Assembly: GCA_015698045.1 (NCBI GenBank)
Contig: BLAL01000060.1
Span: 374,501 to 438,500, forward strand
Origin: Rhizophagus clarus
Lineage: Eukaryota > Glomeromycota > Glomeromycetes > Glomerales > Glomeraceae
DNA length: 64,000 nt
Reading direction: 5' to 3'
Shown here: one piece after another, positions 45,000 to 57,035 of the stretch
Numbering within the stretch: position 1 is the stretch's first letter
Layout: each line of letters begins with the position of its first letter
Made by a program: the position numbers and the translations under genes
Notes under the pieces: generated by a model
Told to the model about the DNA's origin: nothing
What the model saw: the letters and a program-made list of their open reading frames with translations, nothing else
The model's database searches: none

Positions 45000-47465
45000 A
45001 TGAGTGCCACACCATCTTCTACCAGAAGAACTAGAAGTGCCACTAAGATGTCGTCCAAAACCACAAAGACAGACAAACAAATCACTGAAGAAACGTATTC
45101 TCCCATTGATATAGACGTAATAACACATCAAAATAAAACAAAAAAAAATAGAGTCTCCGCCGATAATGATGCGGACGATGCTTTTTGGGAACAAACTAAC
45201 AACGGGGGAAACTCTGAAGTTCCCAACACAACTCAGGAACCGGCTAATTCCACCAAAAAATCTGACAACAATAAAGAATACCCCAACAAACTTCCTCCAG
45301 AACCCACCCTCCAAGAAATTTCTAAAGAATTTTTGCAAAAAAACGCGAACTCACTTGACGCGTCAATTCACAACAGTCACATGACTGTTGATCAACCAAC
45401 ACCAATCATCAACGAACAAAACACAGATAATACGAATAAGGAAATTAACCCCTTAACTAACCTCAAAAAGAAATTCGACCAACCTCCAATAGTGGAACAA
45501 CTTGACTTAAATACACCTAATGGGGGAAAAAGACTCAAGTACAGCTCCTTCGCCATCAAAGAACTCTTCGAAACAAAGAATTTCCAACAAATACAAAAAA
45601 AAATAAGAGAACGTTTTTCTACCATAAATGGATTCGAATGCATCGAACCAGAAGAAACTTACAACGACACTAAAATTGTCAAAATTAGTTTCAGCAATCA
45701 ATCCTCACGTGATGCTATAAACGGAGTCAAAAAAGGGAATGACCCAGTTATTTTCCACACCTACAACAAAGAAAATGTGGACACATTAACTAAAGAATTC
45801 AGGAATAACAAAGCATCACACATTATAAGAGTGATGCACGTGCCTAAAATCTTCAAAGAATCTGACATAATCAAAATTTTCTCAGTTTACGGAGAAATAA
45901 AATCAATCTCCAAAACGAAAACTACTAACACTTCAAGAAATAGATCCGTCAGAAACAAAAAAACATCATCCGCTCTATATGATACATACTTCATTGCATT
46001 TACGGACGCACGATCCGCAAAAAAATTCTTTATTAACGACATATGGGGTCTTTGCAATAGAAAGGTACGAAACTCAAAAAAAAATAAAAATTTAATTAAT
46101 ATTAAATTTACACTTATTTTAGTATAAAAAACATAATTGGCATATAAAGTAAATTTAAAAATTTTTTTAAGTTTCGTACCTTTCTATTGCAAAGACCCCA
46201 TATGGTCAATTCAGGTTGAAAAATTCTTATTAAGAATACTTCCAGTAGACCCCACAAATGAAGAATACCAAAGAAGGACAGAATTCAGCTATAAAATTAC
46301 GGGACTTCACATGGACACAACCTTTTACGACATAGAACAAATAATTAAAAAAATCAAAGGACAGACATGTTATCTCCCACCGACTGAAATCAACTCGAAA
46401 AGGAAAACTAGGACAGCTTACATATATGTCAAACCAGAAGATTACCAACACAAAATCTGGAACGTCCCCATAGGCAAAGATCGTAATATCTATATTACTC
46501 CCTCAAATCATAGCGTATGCTCAGTCTGTGGAGATCACAATCATAACGTATCTGCATACAATCGCTATGAATCATTGGAACCATACCTCCGCCCTAATAA
46601 AGAACAACGGGTGGAGTTAGACGATAACTCATCCTTCCTCCCCAATTACCTACGAAACATCAGACCAAATAACCAACAAACACAAAAAGATTCGCCCATA
46701 AATAAAAATACCCAATCGAATCCTAATTATAACCAATACAGATCAAATAACACACAAGGTAATAGATACCAGAACAGAACCCGTAACAGCAGCACAAGAT
46801 ATAACCGCTCAAGATCCAGATCCAGAATCAACACCTCGTCTTTGGACTACTTCCCCCCACGAGGCAGATCTACAAACAAGGTTATTACCAACAACAGTGA
46901 TAACAACATGACTATCAACAAACAATATGAGAACCAAATTAACAACCTGAGAAAAGATATTGATTTGCTTTCAAAAGAAATAAACACCTTAAAAGCAAAC
47001 CAAGAACAACAAGAAAAAATCACGGAAGACCTCCGTCAACAAATACGAAAATTCACAGAATCCCAAGAACAAATGGCGAAACAAATAACATCCACATCGG
47101 AAAACATTCAAGCAATCAACCGCACACAATCAATGATCCTAGAACAAATACAACTACTCCATCGCCCAACAAATAACAACAGACAACACACCAGAAGAGC
47201 TTTACCTCGTCCACATGTAAGATCCCCAGTACCATCAGAACTCTCAATTCCCGAACATTTTCTAACGGAAAGTGAACAACAAGGAGAAGACCCTTACGAG
47301 GACAGAGACGAAAATAGCTCATCAGAACAACTCCGATTTAATTCTCAATCCCGATCACCTTCTATAATCTATGACGACAACAACGGTAACTCCAACAATA
47401 ACAATCGATCCAACAACTTCTCATTTTCCAGCATTTATCCAAGCAATTGGATGCAACGCTATTGA
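45000..47465 (+). pseudogene. LINE ORF1 (nucleic-acid-binding protein), interrupted by a MITE
   Basis: Reads MSATPSSTRRTRS at the start. The first half has an RRM-like region (HIIRVMHVPKIFKESDIIKI). After the MITE at 46044-46200 the frame goes on with a zinc-knuckle-like CSVCGDHNH, whose last ligand position appears to be Tyr, then an N/R/S-rich basic region, a coiled coil (about 46925-47150) and an acidic end. The MITE plus its TA duplication adds 159 bp, so the frame is kept, but the MITE brings stops (TAA at 46125-46127). Without it the ORF would be 769 codons. ORF1 proteins coat LINE RNA. Confidence 0.8.
46044..46200. mobile_element. 157-bp palindromic MITE inside LINE ORF1
   Basis: Ends are perfect 31-bp inverted repeats starting TGGGGTCTTTGCAATAGAAA, flanked by TA on both sides (46042-46043 and 46201-46202). 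That fits a Tc1/mariner-type insertion, though a 6-bp CATATG duplication is an alternative reading. The centre is A/T-rich and non-coding. Confidence 0.85.
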
Positions 47466-47556
47466 GAACTAACACCGATTTATTGATAACCCCAAAAAAA
47501 CGTCACAACCCAACAAAAATTTTAAACACACACTACAGCAATTATAAAATTTATTA

Positions 47557-50500
47557 ATGATAGTACAACAAAAAAGAAAACACACTGGTTACGATAATAT
47601 TGAAAATACAACAAAAAATAAAAAAAAAACCAAAAAAATTAAAAACTTATCATCAAACATCCAAAATAATAACAACAACACCCTAAATAACTATCACCAT
47701 CAAAATAATACTAACATAAACTTCCAGAATCGAACAATCAACAACAACGATGACCTGGATATACTCAACGCAATCAACGACTTACCACCTGGTTCATACC
47801 CTACATACAACCCTAACAATCAATACAACAATTACGATAAAGATTACATAAAAATAGGGACACTGAACATACAAAGTGGTTTTAACAACAAAAAGACCGA
47901 CATCCTGGAATATTTTGTCACTAACAATTACGACATCCTAGCCATCCAAGAAATGCACATAACTAATCCTCATTTATTCACTAACATGGAAAAAATTAGC
48001 ATTCCTAACAATGAGGAAAATATCAACCTGTATATATACAAAGACACGAATGGAAACACTGTCACGGACTCACATAGCGGCGTCTGCATAATCATGAAGG
48101 AGGAATTACAAAAAAGAGTTTCCACGGTCAATACCCACAAAGGCAGAGTTTTAGCAATAGAACTCCACTTCAAAAAAATACACCTACTAATCATTAACAT
48201 TTACATCCCGGCTAACAATCAGAAAAAAGATCAAATAGAAACATGCTACAAACAAATTGAAACATTAACCAACTCTCATTTATCAAAACCCAACGCACAC
48301 ATAATCTTATTAGGCGACTTCAACGTACAACCATGTAAACAAGACAGAAAGAACAATACATGGAAAGCCCGCATTTATAGTATACTAAAAAAGGCATCGA
48401 TGGTGAACGCGATAAAACAACATCACGATAGATATCTTCCCACGCACGCTCCTGCAGCTACTAAAGAATTCACATCGGCAATTGACCATATATACACTAC
48501 ACAAAATCTAATAGACCACAGTTATTACGCTTCAACGGCTACCATCGACCCACATTTACATTTTAATACTGATCACAAATGCGTCTTTTTAATTATTCAC
48601 CACGATTACATATTCAAAAATCCCAATTACCAAAAACAAAATATATATAAAAACAAGAACACCACGCGGAGAAATATTTACAATTATCACAAAATGAATG
48701 ACGATTTATGGCTACAGTACACAGAAGGAACAAAAAATTACCTGGCTTTCCACCGCCTAGAATACGCGGATGTCGTACTGAACTCAGCGCATGCATCATC
48801 CATTCAAGCCATCGAAACTAAGTGGACCATATTAAAAAAATCCATCTTAGCCGCGAAAGCTCAATACATACCAATGTACAATCTTAAAGCAACCAACAGA
48901 AACAATAAACCATTACCGATCAGACAGAAAGAAAATATGATCCTTCAAATACACCACGCTCTCCTCAATTTTAGTATTAAGAAAATTATTCATCGAATGG
49001 CCATAGAAAACGATCAAAGCCTGAACATCACTATAGATAATATTCCTCTGGAAAAATGGCAAGCCTATTGGAATATATGGCCGTTAATAAGGAAAACGTT
49101 ATACAAGGCTAATAATCTTTTCGACACAATAATTTTTAATCATTTACCCCTTTCTATAACACAATCGAATTATACTCAAACAAAACGAAGCATCAAACAA
49201 GGCCTATTGATGGCCAAAGAAGTTAAACAAGCCGAAATCGCAAAACACGATATTACTAATATTAATTTCCATATTTTAAATCGAAATAATAACTTAGAAA
49301 ATAATCAACGGAAGATGATCAACTCTTTATTGGATCGAAAACCACGTCACATTCGGTTAGATCGTCTCCTCGTACCAGCATCCGATGACCCTAACGAGAT
49401 AACACTTACAAGAAATCCTAAACTCATCGAACAACATTCAATTCAACATTTTCAATTACTAGGATCTACTAGCAAAGAGAAATTAATAATATCAATCAAA
49501 CCCTACTCAATGTTAGAGGATATTCCAGAAGAATTTCGCGCCTTTTATGCCCCAATTCAAACCATCGACCAGACACAATATGATTGCGTCCTGGAAGAGA
49601 TTACCAACGACGAAATTCTCTCCACCTTCAAATTGTTACCTAATCACAAAGCACCAGGCATCTCTGGCATCACCTATGAAGATCTCAAACACGTACATCC
49701 TAACATTATATAATATACCACTGACCTCTTTAATCTCTGCTTACGGACCAGCTCCATACCAAGAGACTGGAAGAAAGCGTTACTCTTTCCTATCCCTAAA
49801 CCAAAAGAATGGGGCAGTGATATTAATAACACTAGACCAATCATACTATTAGAAACGTTACGAAAATGTTTTGTCAAGATCCTAACCACTAGACTACATG
49901 CAATTCTATCACAACGACACTTCCTTCAACCTAATAATCGCGCTGGTCTACTAGGGGAATCAACATATCAGCCATTGCAACATTTACACCACGCTATAGA
50001 AATGGCCAAGAAATATAAGAAGGAAATCTGGATTGGCGTCCAAGACCTTTCGAAGGCCTACGATCGCATAAACATTTCCCTCTTACGTCTGGCCATGGCT
50101 CGCCTACGAATTCCCCAACTCATAACTGAATTAATTTTACAACTGTTTACAGATCGGACTAATCGCATTATCCTTCATAACGACAGTATTTCGGATCCTT
50201 ATCAAGTAATGCAGGGTATAGACCAAGGAGAGGTTGTGAGCCCCCTCCTATGGATCATATACTACGACCCACTGTTCGCGAGGATTAACTCCTTACGAGA
50301 ATTGGCATTTACTGTGGAACTGCAACAAATCAAAAACATATGGAACCCAGCTGCCGACCAAAAAGTTTCCTATTCAACGACCGTCCAGAGTTATCTAGAC
50401 GACACCACATGGGTCGCACCTTCACTTACCCATATGAAAACGCTCCTAGAAATTTCCAATGAATTTTACGAACTAGCCAACATACAAATTAATAAGGATA

Positions 50501-53500
50501 AATATAGACTACTCACCAACAACAAATTGTATGTAGGCAAAGAAATCGAGCTCATACTAGGAACAGAACTTACAAAGGTCAAAATTAACAAAAAGAAAGA
50601 AGGAGTCCGCATCTTAGGAGTCTACATAGATGCGTTTAATTCACCATCTCCTACGCTTAAAAAATTACGCCAAACGGTAGTACTCTTCGCTAATACCCTG
50701 AGGAGGAAGAAGTTAACGCATAATCACGTTATTTATATTACTAATAAAGTGCTTATGCCTATCCTAGAGTATAGAAATCAATTTCAAGTTTTTACGATAG
50801 AACAATGCAACTTCATTATGGCACCTATTAAAAAACTCTTCAAACAATCATTACACCTTCCGAGATCTACTCCAGACGCATTAATTCATCATTACTTATT
50901 ACCTTCGATTAACAATTTTTTCTATAATCAGATGTATTCGCACATAGCTATGACACAATTATTATTCAATACACCTCTCTTAAACCCCATAGCTATGACT
51001 CAAATGTTGACGACACAATATGAATTTTGGCTGCCACATTTTCCGACGCATAACGATCTCACAAAATTAGAATCGACAAAACTGGCGACCACCTTTCTTT
51101 CTAAGTTACTAATCTACTTTAACAATTTTAATATTGTTTTTACCCCAGTTTACGATACTACAATAACGGGAGGACGTACCCCTCTATTGTTCCACATTCC
51201 CAACATTACCAAGTCAGATGTTTCGAGCTTACAAAATAAACGCCTAATCTTTTTGGACCAAATCATTTCCAACGATAGCTCATTCCTCTTAACCTTTCCG
51301 GAAATGAAACAAATGGCACAAAAAAATTGGAAAGGAACCCCTCCAAATTGGTTAAAGAAAATGGAAGACACGGAAATCTGGACCACAACAAACCGACGGT
51401 TGATTAACCCTCCAAAAGAATTACCGATACAGAACTTCCTTATTCAAACACCTAACATATTACCAAACCAAGAGAACCAATTACGCAACCAATGGTATAT
51501 CTTTTGGGACCCAAAAAGCAACACTTCAATTTACGGTAAAGGCATCACTCAAATTAATCATAAAAACACACCGAGCATGACGCAGTTACAACACTACGTG
51601 CAGAGTTACTTGGAAGATGATGCCTTGTTCGATTCTAGGACTTCCCCATTACAACACGACGCGATTACTCCACGGAAGAAAACTACGTTCCTAAAACCAT
51701 GCAAAGGATGTGCGCTTCACACTTATAATGTGGACCGACCGCTTATTTGCACAATGTACACAGTGACCACTTCACTTTGTAAATTCAAACTATATAACCA
51801 GAATATCATGAAACGCAGGTTCCCTAACGTTAAAAAACTTTGGAAGTTCACTACCAAACATCACATCACCCTTCATAATATGGCTTATAATTCGTTTCTT
51901 AAATTAAATAGATCTTCTTTTTCACATTTTAATCCTGATCCTAACTTTATAATTAATGATTTGGTGCATAATCAAGAATTTTCCTTTCAGGAATTAGCAA
52001 TGAATTGTAATTTAGATAAAAATCATTTTTATTTTCTGTACAATATTTTTAAAGGTAATCAACATAGTTTAAATACGCTTTATTTGCTAATTATTAAATT
52101 TTTATTTCGAGATAGACTTATATTCTACACAGATGGCTCCCTTTCGATGGATGGAACTAACAAATCTATTATGGGCGCTGCTTGGGTGGAAGTCTCTTCA
52201 TCAGTGATTGATACTTTTCAATGTTCAACAGCGCATTTACCGTCCTCAACTAAAGCCGAAGTATTAGCAATTCTTACCGCCATTATCGCATCTCCAACCC
52301 ACTGTCACGTGACTATTCACACAGACTCAAAAAACGCGATAGATAGCTTTAACAAAACAGGTCGCACGAATCTTTCGCAAAGAAGAATCATGAAACTGAA
52401 TAATTTCAGCCTATGGATATTAATACATCGCCTCATCAAAACGAAATCCCTTCGCGTGGATATATTTAAAGTGAAGGCGCATTCTGGACACCTACATAAC
52501 GACCAAGCTGATCGTCTCGCTAAAGACGCTTGTAGCAACTCACCTATCTTCCTAGCTACCTCGCACTACTCTCAGGCTCCGGTCATGGTCCCTACCCTGG
52601 CAAATTACGGTCCTATAGATAAAAATATAAGAAAATACCTCCGACATATCACTAACCTCCATACGTTCGAGAAGCTACTACGAACGAAAGCGTTATCACA
52701 CCTCTTTGGACCTTCTCTTGACCAAGTGGACCAAATTAATTGGGAGCTTACTAAAGATTGGATTGCTCAATCCTGTGATGGATCTGTCTGCTCAGCTGCT
52801 AATGACCGACACACAGGTTTCAAAATCAAGAATCTAGGACATATTCTACCTACAGTTGACATACAACGATTATATTACCCAAAACTTTACCTTGACACAA
52901 CATCCAACTGTATTCTATACAATTCTACAACAGCTTCAAACACTCATTGGGGACTATGCCACCAACACCAAATGGATAGACTAGCCGATTACAAAGATTG
53001 CTTATCGGTTTTAATCAGGGCTCTCGAGCATCACAAAGAGATTGCCACAGCTCCGTCTGCAGATATTGCAGTCTCCAGCTCCCCACTCAGTTGCTTCGAT
53101 CTAGAACATAATTCTTCTTTTTATATTCTTTTACACAATGCAGTACCCATTTCTTTATCGGACTTAATCGCACGATTTATTAGGTCCAGAAAAGTGAAAA
53201 GTCTTGTTACGAACACCTTTCTATCAGTCTTCATGGATACTATCATCAGAAAATATTGGCGTAAATATGCCCTTGCTTATAAACAATGGGAAAAATCTTT
53301 ACATATAACGAAACGTGATAAACAACTTTATCGTAAACGACGGAATCAAGATAACGAACCTAATAACACCCTGGAGCCTAGTTTATCACGTCCCTCCTTA
53401 CTTCCGGGCACACGTAGAAGAGACGATATACGCCGATTGGTTTATGCGGTAGGATCGAATTACCTCCACTCAGGCTCCCTATTAGATTATTTTGTTAGTT

Positions 53501-53574
53501 TCACTCCTGACATGCGCGAGCCGCTGTCTTTTGATATCAATGGGCGGTATAGGGAAATGGATAGATCTGGTTAG
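47557..53574 (+). pseudogene. LINE ORF2: endonuclease, reverse transcriptase, RNase H (2005 codons, one stop)
   Basis: The endonuclease has LNIQSG (about 102-107), AIQEMH with Glu 132, LLGDFN with Asp 254, IDH at 309-311 and TDH at 338-340. The RT has NHKAPGISG (about 696-704), DLSKAYD from Asp 830, QGIDQGEVVSPLL and YLDD at 946-949. RNase H has YTDGS with Asp 1526, Glu 1568, Asp 1590 and HNDQADRLA with a final Asp at 1649 or 1652. A Cys/His-containing middle region (FLKPCKGCALHTY) lies between RT and RNase H. One TAA (49711-49713, codon 719) interrupts the RT in an otherwise open frame. The protein would nick the target and copy LINE RNA onto it. Inactive unless the stop is an error or read through. 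Confidence 0.9.
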
Positions 53575-53758
53575 CTCATGACTGTCCAGACAATATGTAT
53601 CCCGGTCGGGGAACATCTTGATGGTGTTTGTTAGTATAGATTAGTTTATAGTTGTCTATTAAATTAGATTTCTTTCTTTACTTGTATTCTTTACTAAACT
53701 TCCAGATCGATAACAATTAATAAATAAATAAATAAATAAATAGGATTATAATAATAAG

Positions 53759-54184
53759 CAATAACGTTTTGAGAATACAAAATTCTAAATTATTCCTAAC
53801 ATTTATCTTTGAATTTTAATTTTCGCTAGTACTGTATATACGAGATTAACTAATGACTTTTTATAATTCATTCAGTCATTTCGATTAACGGTTGACGTAA
53901 ATTTTGGTGGTTATTTTTCATCTATTATATGTAGGATATTGTCTAGGTATAAAAAAATGATAAGAATTTCCTTAATTTCCATTGAAATAAAGTATAACAA
54001 AGGAAATGATTTTATATTAAGAATACTATAAGATACCGTATATATTGTTTATAACTTCTTTATTTGCTATGTAATAATTTTAGTAAAAGTAAATAACGAA
54101 ACAATCACACATCTTTGAATGAACCATTTTGAAAAATGTTAAGAAATTAATACAGCTAAAATCTACTTTATGATGCGCCTGATA
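53759..54184. other. AT-rich non-coding stretch
   Basis: No gene or clear repeat was recognised downstream of the LINE target duplication. Confidence 0.5.
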
Positions 54185-54314
54185 TAACGAACCCTCCTGT
54201 TTTTCACTCCAAATTCATTATTAGATTATAGCGAAGAATTTAAAGAATTATTTAACTAGGTTAGTTTTCGCGCGATGAGAAAAATCTAGTATAAAGATTT
54301 AAGAGAGTTCGTTA
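54185..54314. mobile_element. Possible 130-bp MITE
   Basis: Inverted ends TAACGAACCCTC and GAGAGTTCGTTA (one mismatch over 12), flanked by TA on both sides (54183-54184 and 54315-54316). This fits a mariner-type MITE. Without a second copy in the window it is tentative. Confidence 0.5.
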
Positions 54315-54974
54315 TACAGTATCGAGGATCGATTGTAAATTTAAATATTTTTTTTTTGTATATTAAATTATTTAATTATCCATTAAAAATAATTGCGTAA
54401 TCATCAATAACTAACTCGTCGAGCTTTAATATTTTTAAAAAAAAACAATTTCTAACAATTCTTATAGAGATTTACCCAACTTTTAAAATAGCAAATATTA
54501 ACGACCATTTTTCTTTTAGAATATCCAGAGATTCTTGTTGTAAAGGTCATCTATAAAAATATCAATATATTCAAATAAATGGGCACATAAATTATATTGG
54601 TATAACTCTTGTTCTAACTTTCTTACAAGACAACTTTTTATTAAAGCCATTTAGTTCGATTATTAGGACAGGTTTCTTTAAACTATAACTTTTTAAGTTA
54701 TATCATGTCATAACTAGTCACTAGTGGATGTAATGTACTATGGCCAATTGCACAGTAAAGCTATTTAGGATATTATGACTTATTAATGAATACTAAAAAT
54801 AAATTACAGCCGGTATAAAGTTGAATAATATTTCATATTACTGTTATAAAATTTTTTATTATACGGTGAATGCAGAAAAACTATGTTGATATCCTGTAGA
54901 ATAATTTATTTTTCATTATTACGTCAAAGTTCACACAATGTACGAATAGAAATTGTCATTTATTTATTAATTCG
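54315..54974. other. AT-rich non-coding stretch
   Basis: No gene was seen. A short palindromic word, TAACTAGTCACTAGTGG, lies near 54712. Otherwise unremarkable. Confidence 0.45.
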
Positions 54975-55304
54975 TTGTATACTTTGCTAACAACTAAAAT
55001 TTTACATACAAGTATTGTACAATATATTTAAATTCTATAATGAATTGTACAATAGTTTTAGACTATAAATTGTCAAGTATATATTAATACACAAACACTT
55101 GTAATTTATATAGCCACAATTATATTTTAATAAATCATCTTACAATTTTAAACAATTTTTTTTTACTTATACATTACACAATATATATTACAATGGTTTG
55201 TCATACATTAACCATATAACTACTACATTGTTATTTTTCATTAACAGATAATTAGTAAATATTTTAACCTGATTAACCACGCACTTTAAGATGATGAATT
55301 ACTT

Positions 55305-55351
55305 CTCCTTAATTTGGTTCATTAAGGAGGTTCCTAACATAATAATGTTAG
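55305..55351. other. Two adjacent perfect stem-loops
   Basis: CTCCTTAAT-ttggttc-ATTAAGGAG (55305-55329) and CTAACAT-aata-ATGTTAG (55334-55351). The inverted counterpart near 59040-59057 has GCTAAAG-tcaa-CTTTAGC in place of the second stem. The loop structure is thus kept while the bases differ. Confidence 0.6.
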
Positions 55352-55594
55352 TGTTTCATTCACTTATCCGCTGGCGGTCAGACTAAAATATTCCTTACTA
55401 GTGACTTTTCACGTACTCTTTCTTACTTTTCACACCAATAGTATAAAATTTTTTAATACAATGTTTGATTCATAATTAATTTCAAATTTTTATGCACAGT
55501 ATGCAGTAGCATTAAATACCTGTGATTTTTCAAGTATTAAATTATATTACATCATGAATTACATCATGAAATACATAGAAACTGACGAGTTATT

Positions 55595-56380
55595 TCAATG
55601 ACTTCTGCTAAATCCTCCACATCCATGTCCATAAATATATCCACATCCACATCTATGTCCGCATCCACGTCCATTTCTATAGCTTGTAGAAGCTTCCAGA
55701 GCATTAAAATTTATTTCATTGACGAAATTGGTTTGATTATGGTGAGGAAGTGTGAGATCACATGTAATATAATCAAGTGTCTTGACCTCATTTAAAGCTG
55801 GAGCATTTGTAAGAAGTGGTTCATCTACACATTTTAAAATGTTGACCATATGAATTTTGATGCATTTGACAATTAACAATCTGAATGCATTGACAGAATC
55901 CTTATTATTATCCCACCACTCTTCAGAAACTTGTGCAACCAGATTTTTAAGGCATTGATAAATTACAGTATCATTTACAAATGATCCTAAACTCTCTACA
56001 CTTGACATATTTAGGTGATTTGTCCGATTCTTCAAGAGATTCATTATTAAAAGAGGTACTGTTATGAGGAGTATTAATATCTATAATAAATTCATCAAGA
56101 GGAACAACTAGTGGATCAAGTTTGATCGTTGCGTACGTCATCATCTGTATCATCAAAACTTTCACCAGATGGGTTGGACGAATTTCCTTTTTTTTTCCTG
56201 CTCAGGTTATTAAAGTTAGATCATTTCTTCTTATAAAATCATGAAAAAGAAATTAATAAATTAATATCTTACTGGATTCCTGTTTGATGTTCTTTGATGC
56301 TTATGCGTGGTTTTATTTTTGCTTGTAGTATTGTTTATTATGTTACTGTTGTATGATTTTGAACGAGTTATTCTTACCAT
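55595..56380 (-). pseudogene. Possible decayed gene of unknown function
   Basis: A 149-codon open frame (56044-55595) encodes a helical region (YQCLKNLVAQVSEEWWDNN, then FRLLIVKCIKIHMVNILKC) and a Gly/Cys/His-rich end (GRGCGHRCGCGYIYGHGCGG). Upstream, a basic first exon (MVRITRSKSYNSNIINNTTS) from 56380 to 56273 with a GTAAG donor and a possible acceptor at 56198 would precede it, but the frames do not run through cleanly (shifts near 56190, 56110 and 56030). It lies inside the candidate transposon at 54980-59490. No family was recognised. Confidence 0.35.
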
Positions 56381-56399
56381 TGTTAGAAAAACAAATGTA

Positions 56400-57035
56400 A
56401 AGTTATAAAAGTAGGGAGTAAAAAAAAAATAAAAAAAATTAATAGACTTTATAAATAAAATTATTAAACTAATTTAGACTATTTTATACCGCAGTCACTT
56501 TAACAACTAATCGTAATAACAGATAATAATATATATAATTGTTAAAAAATATAATTGTTTATAAATTTAGTCATTTGATTTTCAAAATTACACAAACCAC
56601 ACAAACTACATAAACTACATTTGGTAATTAGTTTTTTTCTCACGTCATTTTTTTTCCTTTTTTTTTTTTTTTGTAAAAAATAAAAAAAAAAATATGCCAA
56701 AGCAACATATAATTGAAAATACATATCCAATTCTTCGTAAACCACTCAGTCAACAAAAAAATGAGAAAAAAAGTAAAAAAAAAATTAAATTATTATTTCC
56801 ACAGATCTTTTTTTTAAGCTTTTTTAACTTTTTTTATTCATTTTAACGAAGCTTATCGCTTATCTGTTAATTTATTTTTTCAGCAAAAATTTTCTCTTTT
56901 CTTTTTTTCCATTTTCCATTTCTCTCCTACTTCCATTTCTCTATTTCCTTATTATTTCCTATTTTCCTTCCACTTGTACTTGATTTAAAAAAAAAATTGA
57001 AAAACACATCATGCAAGATAATGAAATGTTTCTAG
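56400..57035. other. Homopolymer- and pyrimidine-rich non-coding stretch
   Basis: Long A and T runs and CTTTTCTTTT-type tracts. No gene was recognised. Confidence 0.5.

Larger units (their letters stand above)
44930..53742 (+). mobile_element. Full-length LINE (EN-RT-RNase H type), 8.8 kb
   Basis: Flanked by a perfect 16-bp target duplication GGATTATAATAATAAG (44914-44929 and 53743-53758) and ended by a TAAATAAATAAATAAATAAA tail (about 53720-53742). It has two ORFs; ORF2 carries AP-like endonuclease, reverse transcriptase and RNase H, the layout of I/Tad-group LINEs (clade not settled by eye). The codon and base use (many CAA, AAC, TCC) is less AT-rich than the surroundings. The intact duplication shows a recent insertion. 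Confidence 0.93.

Noticed and set aside
45166-48200. Opposite-strand and alternate-frame open frames across the LINE
   Set aside because: They overlap well-supported LINE coding sequence and have no recognisable motifs.
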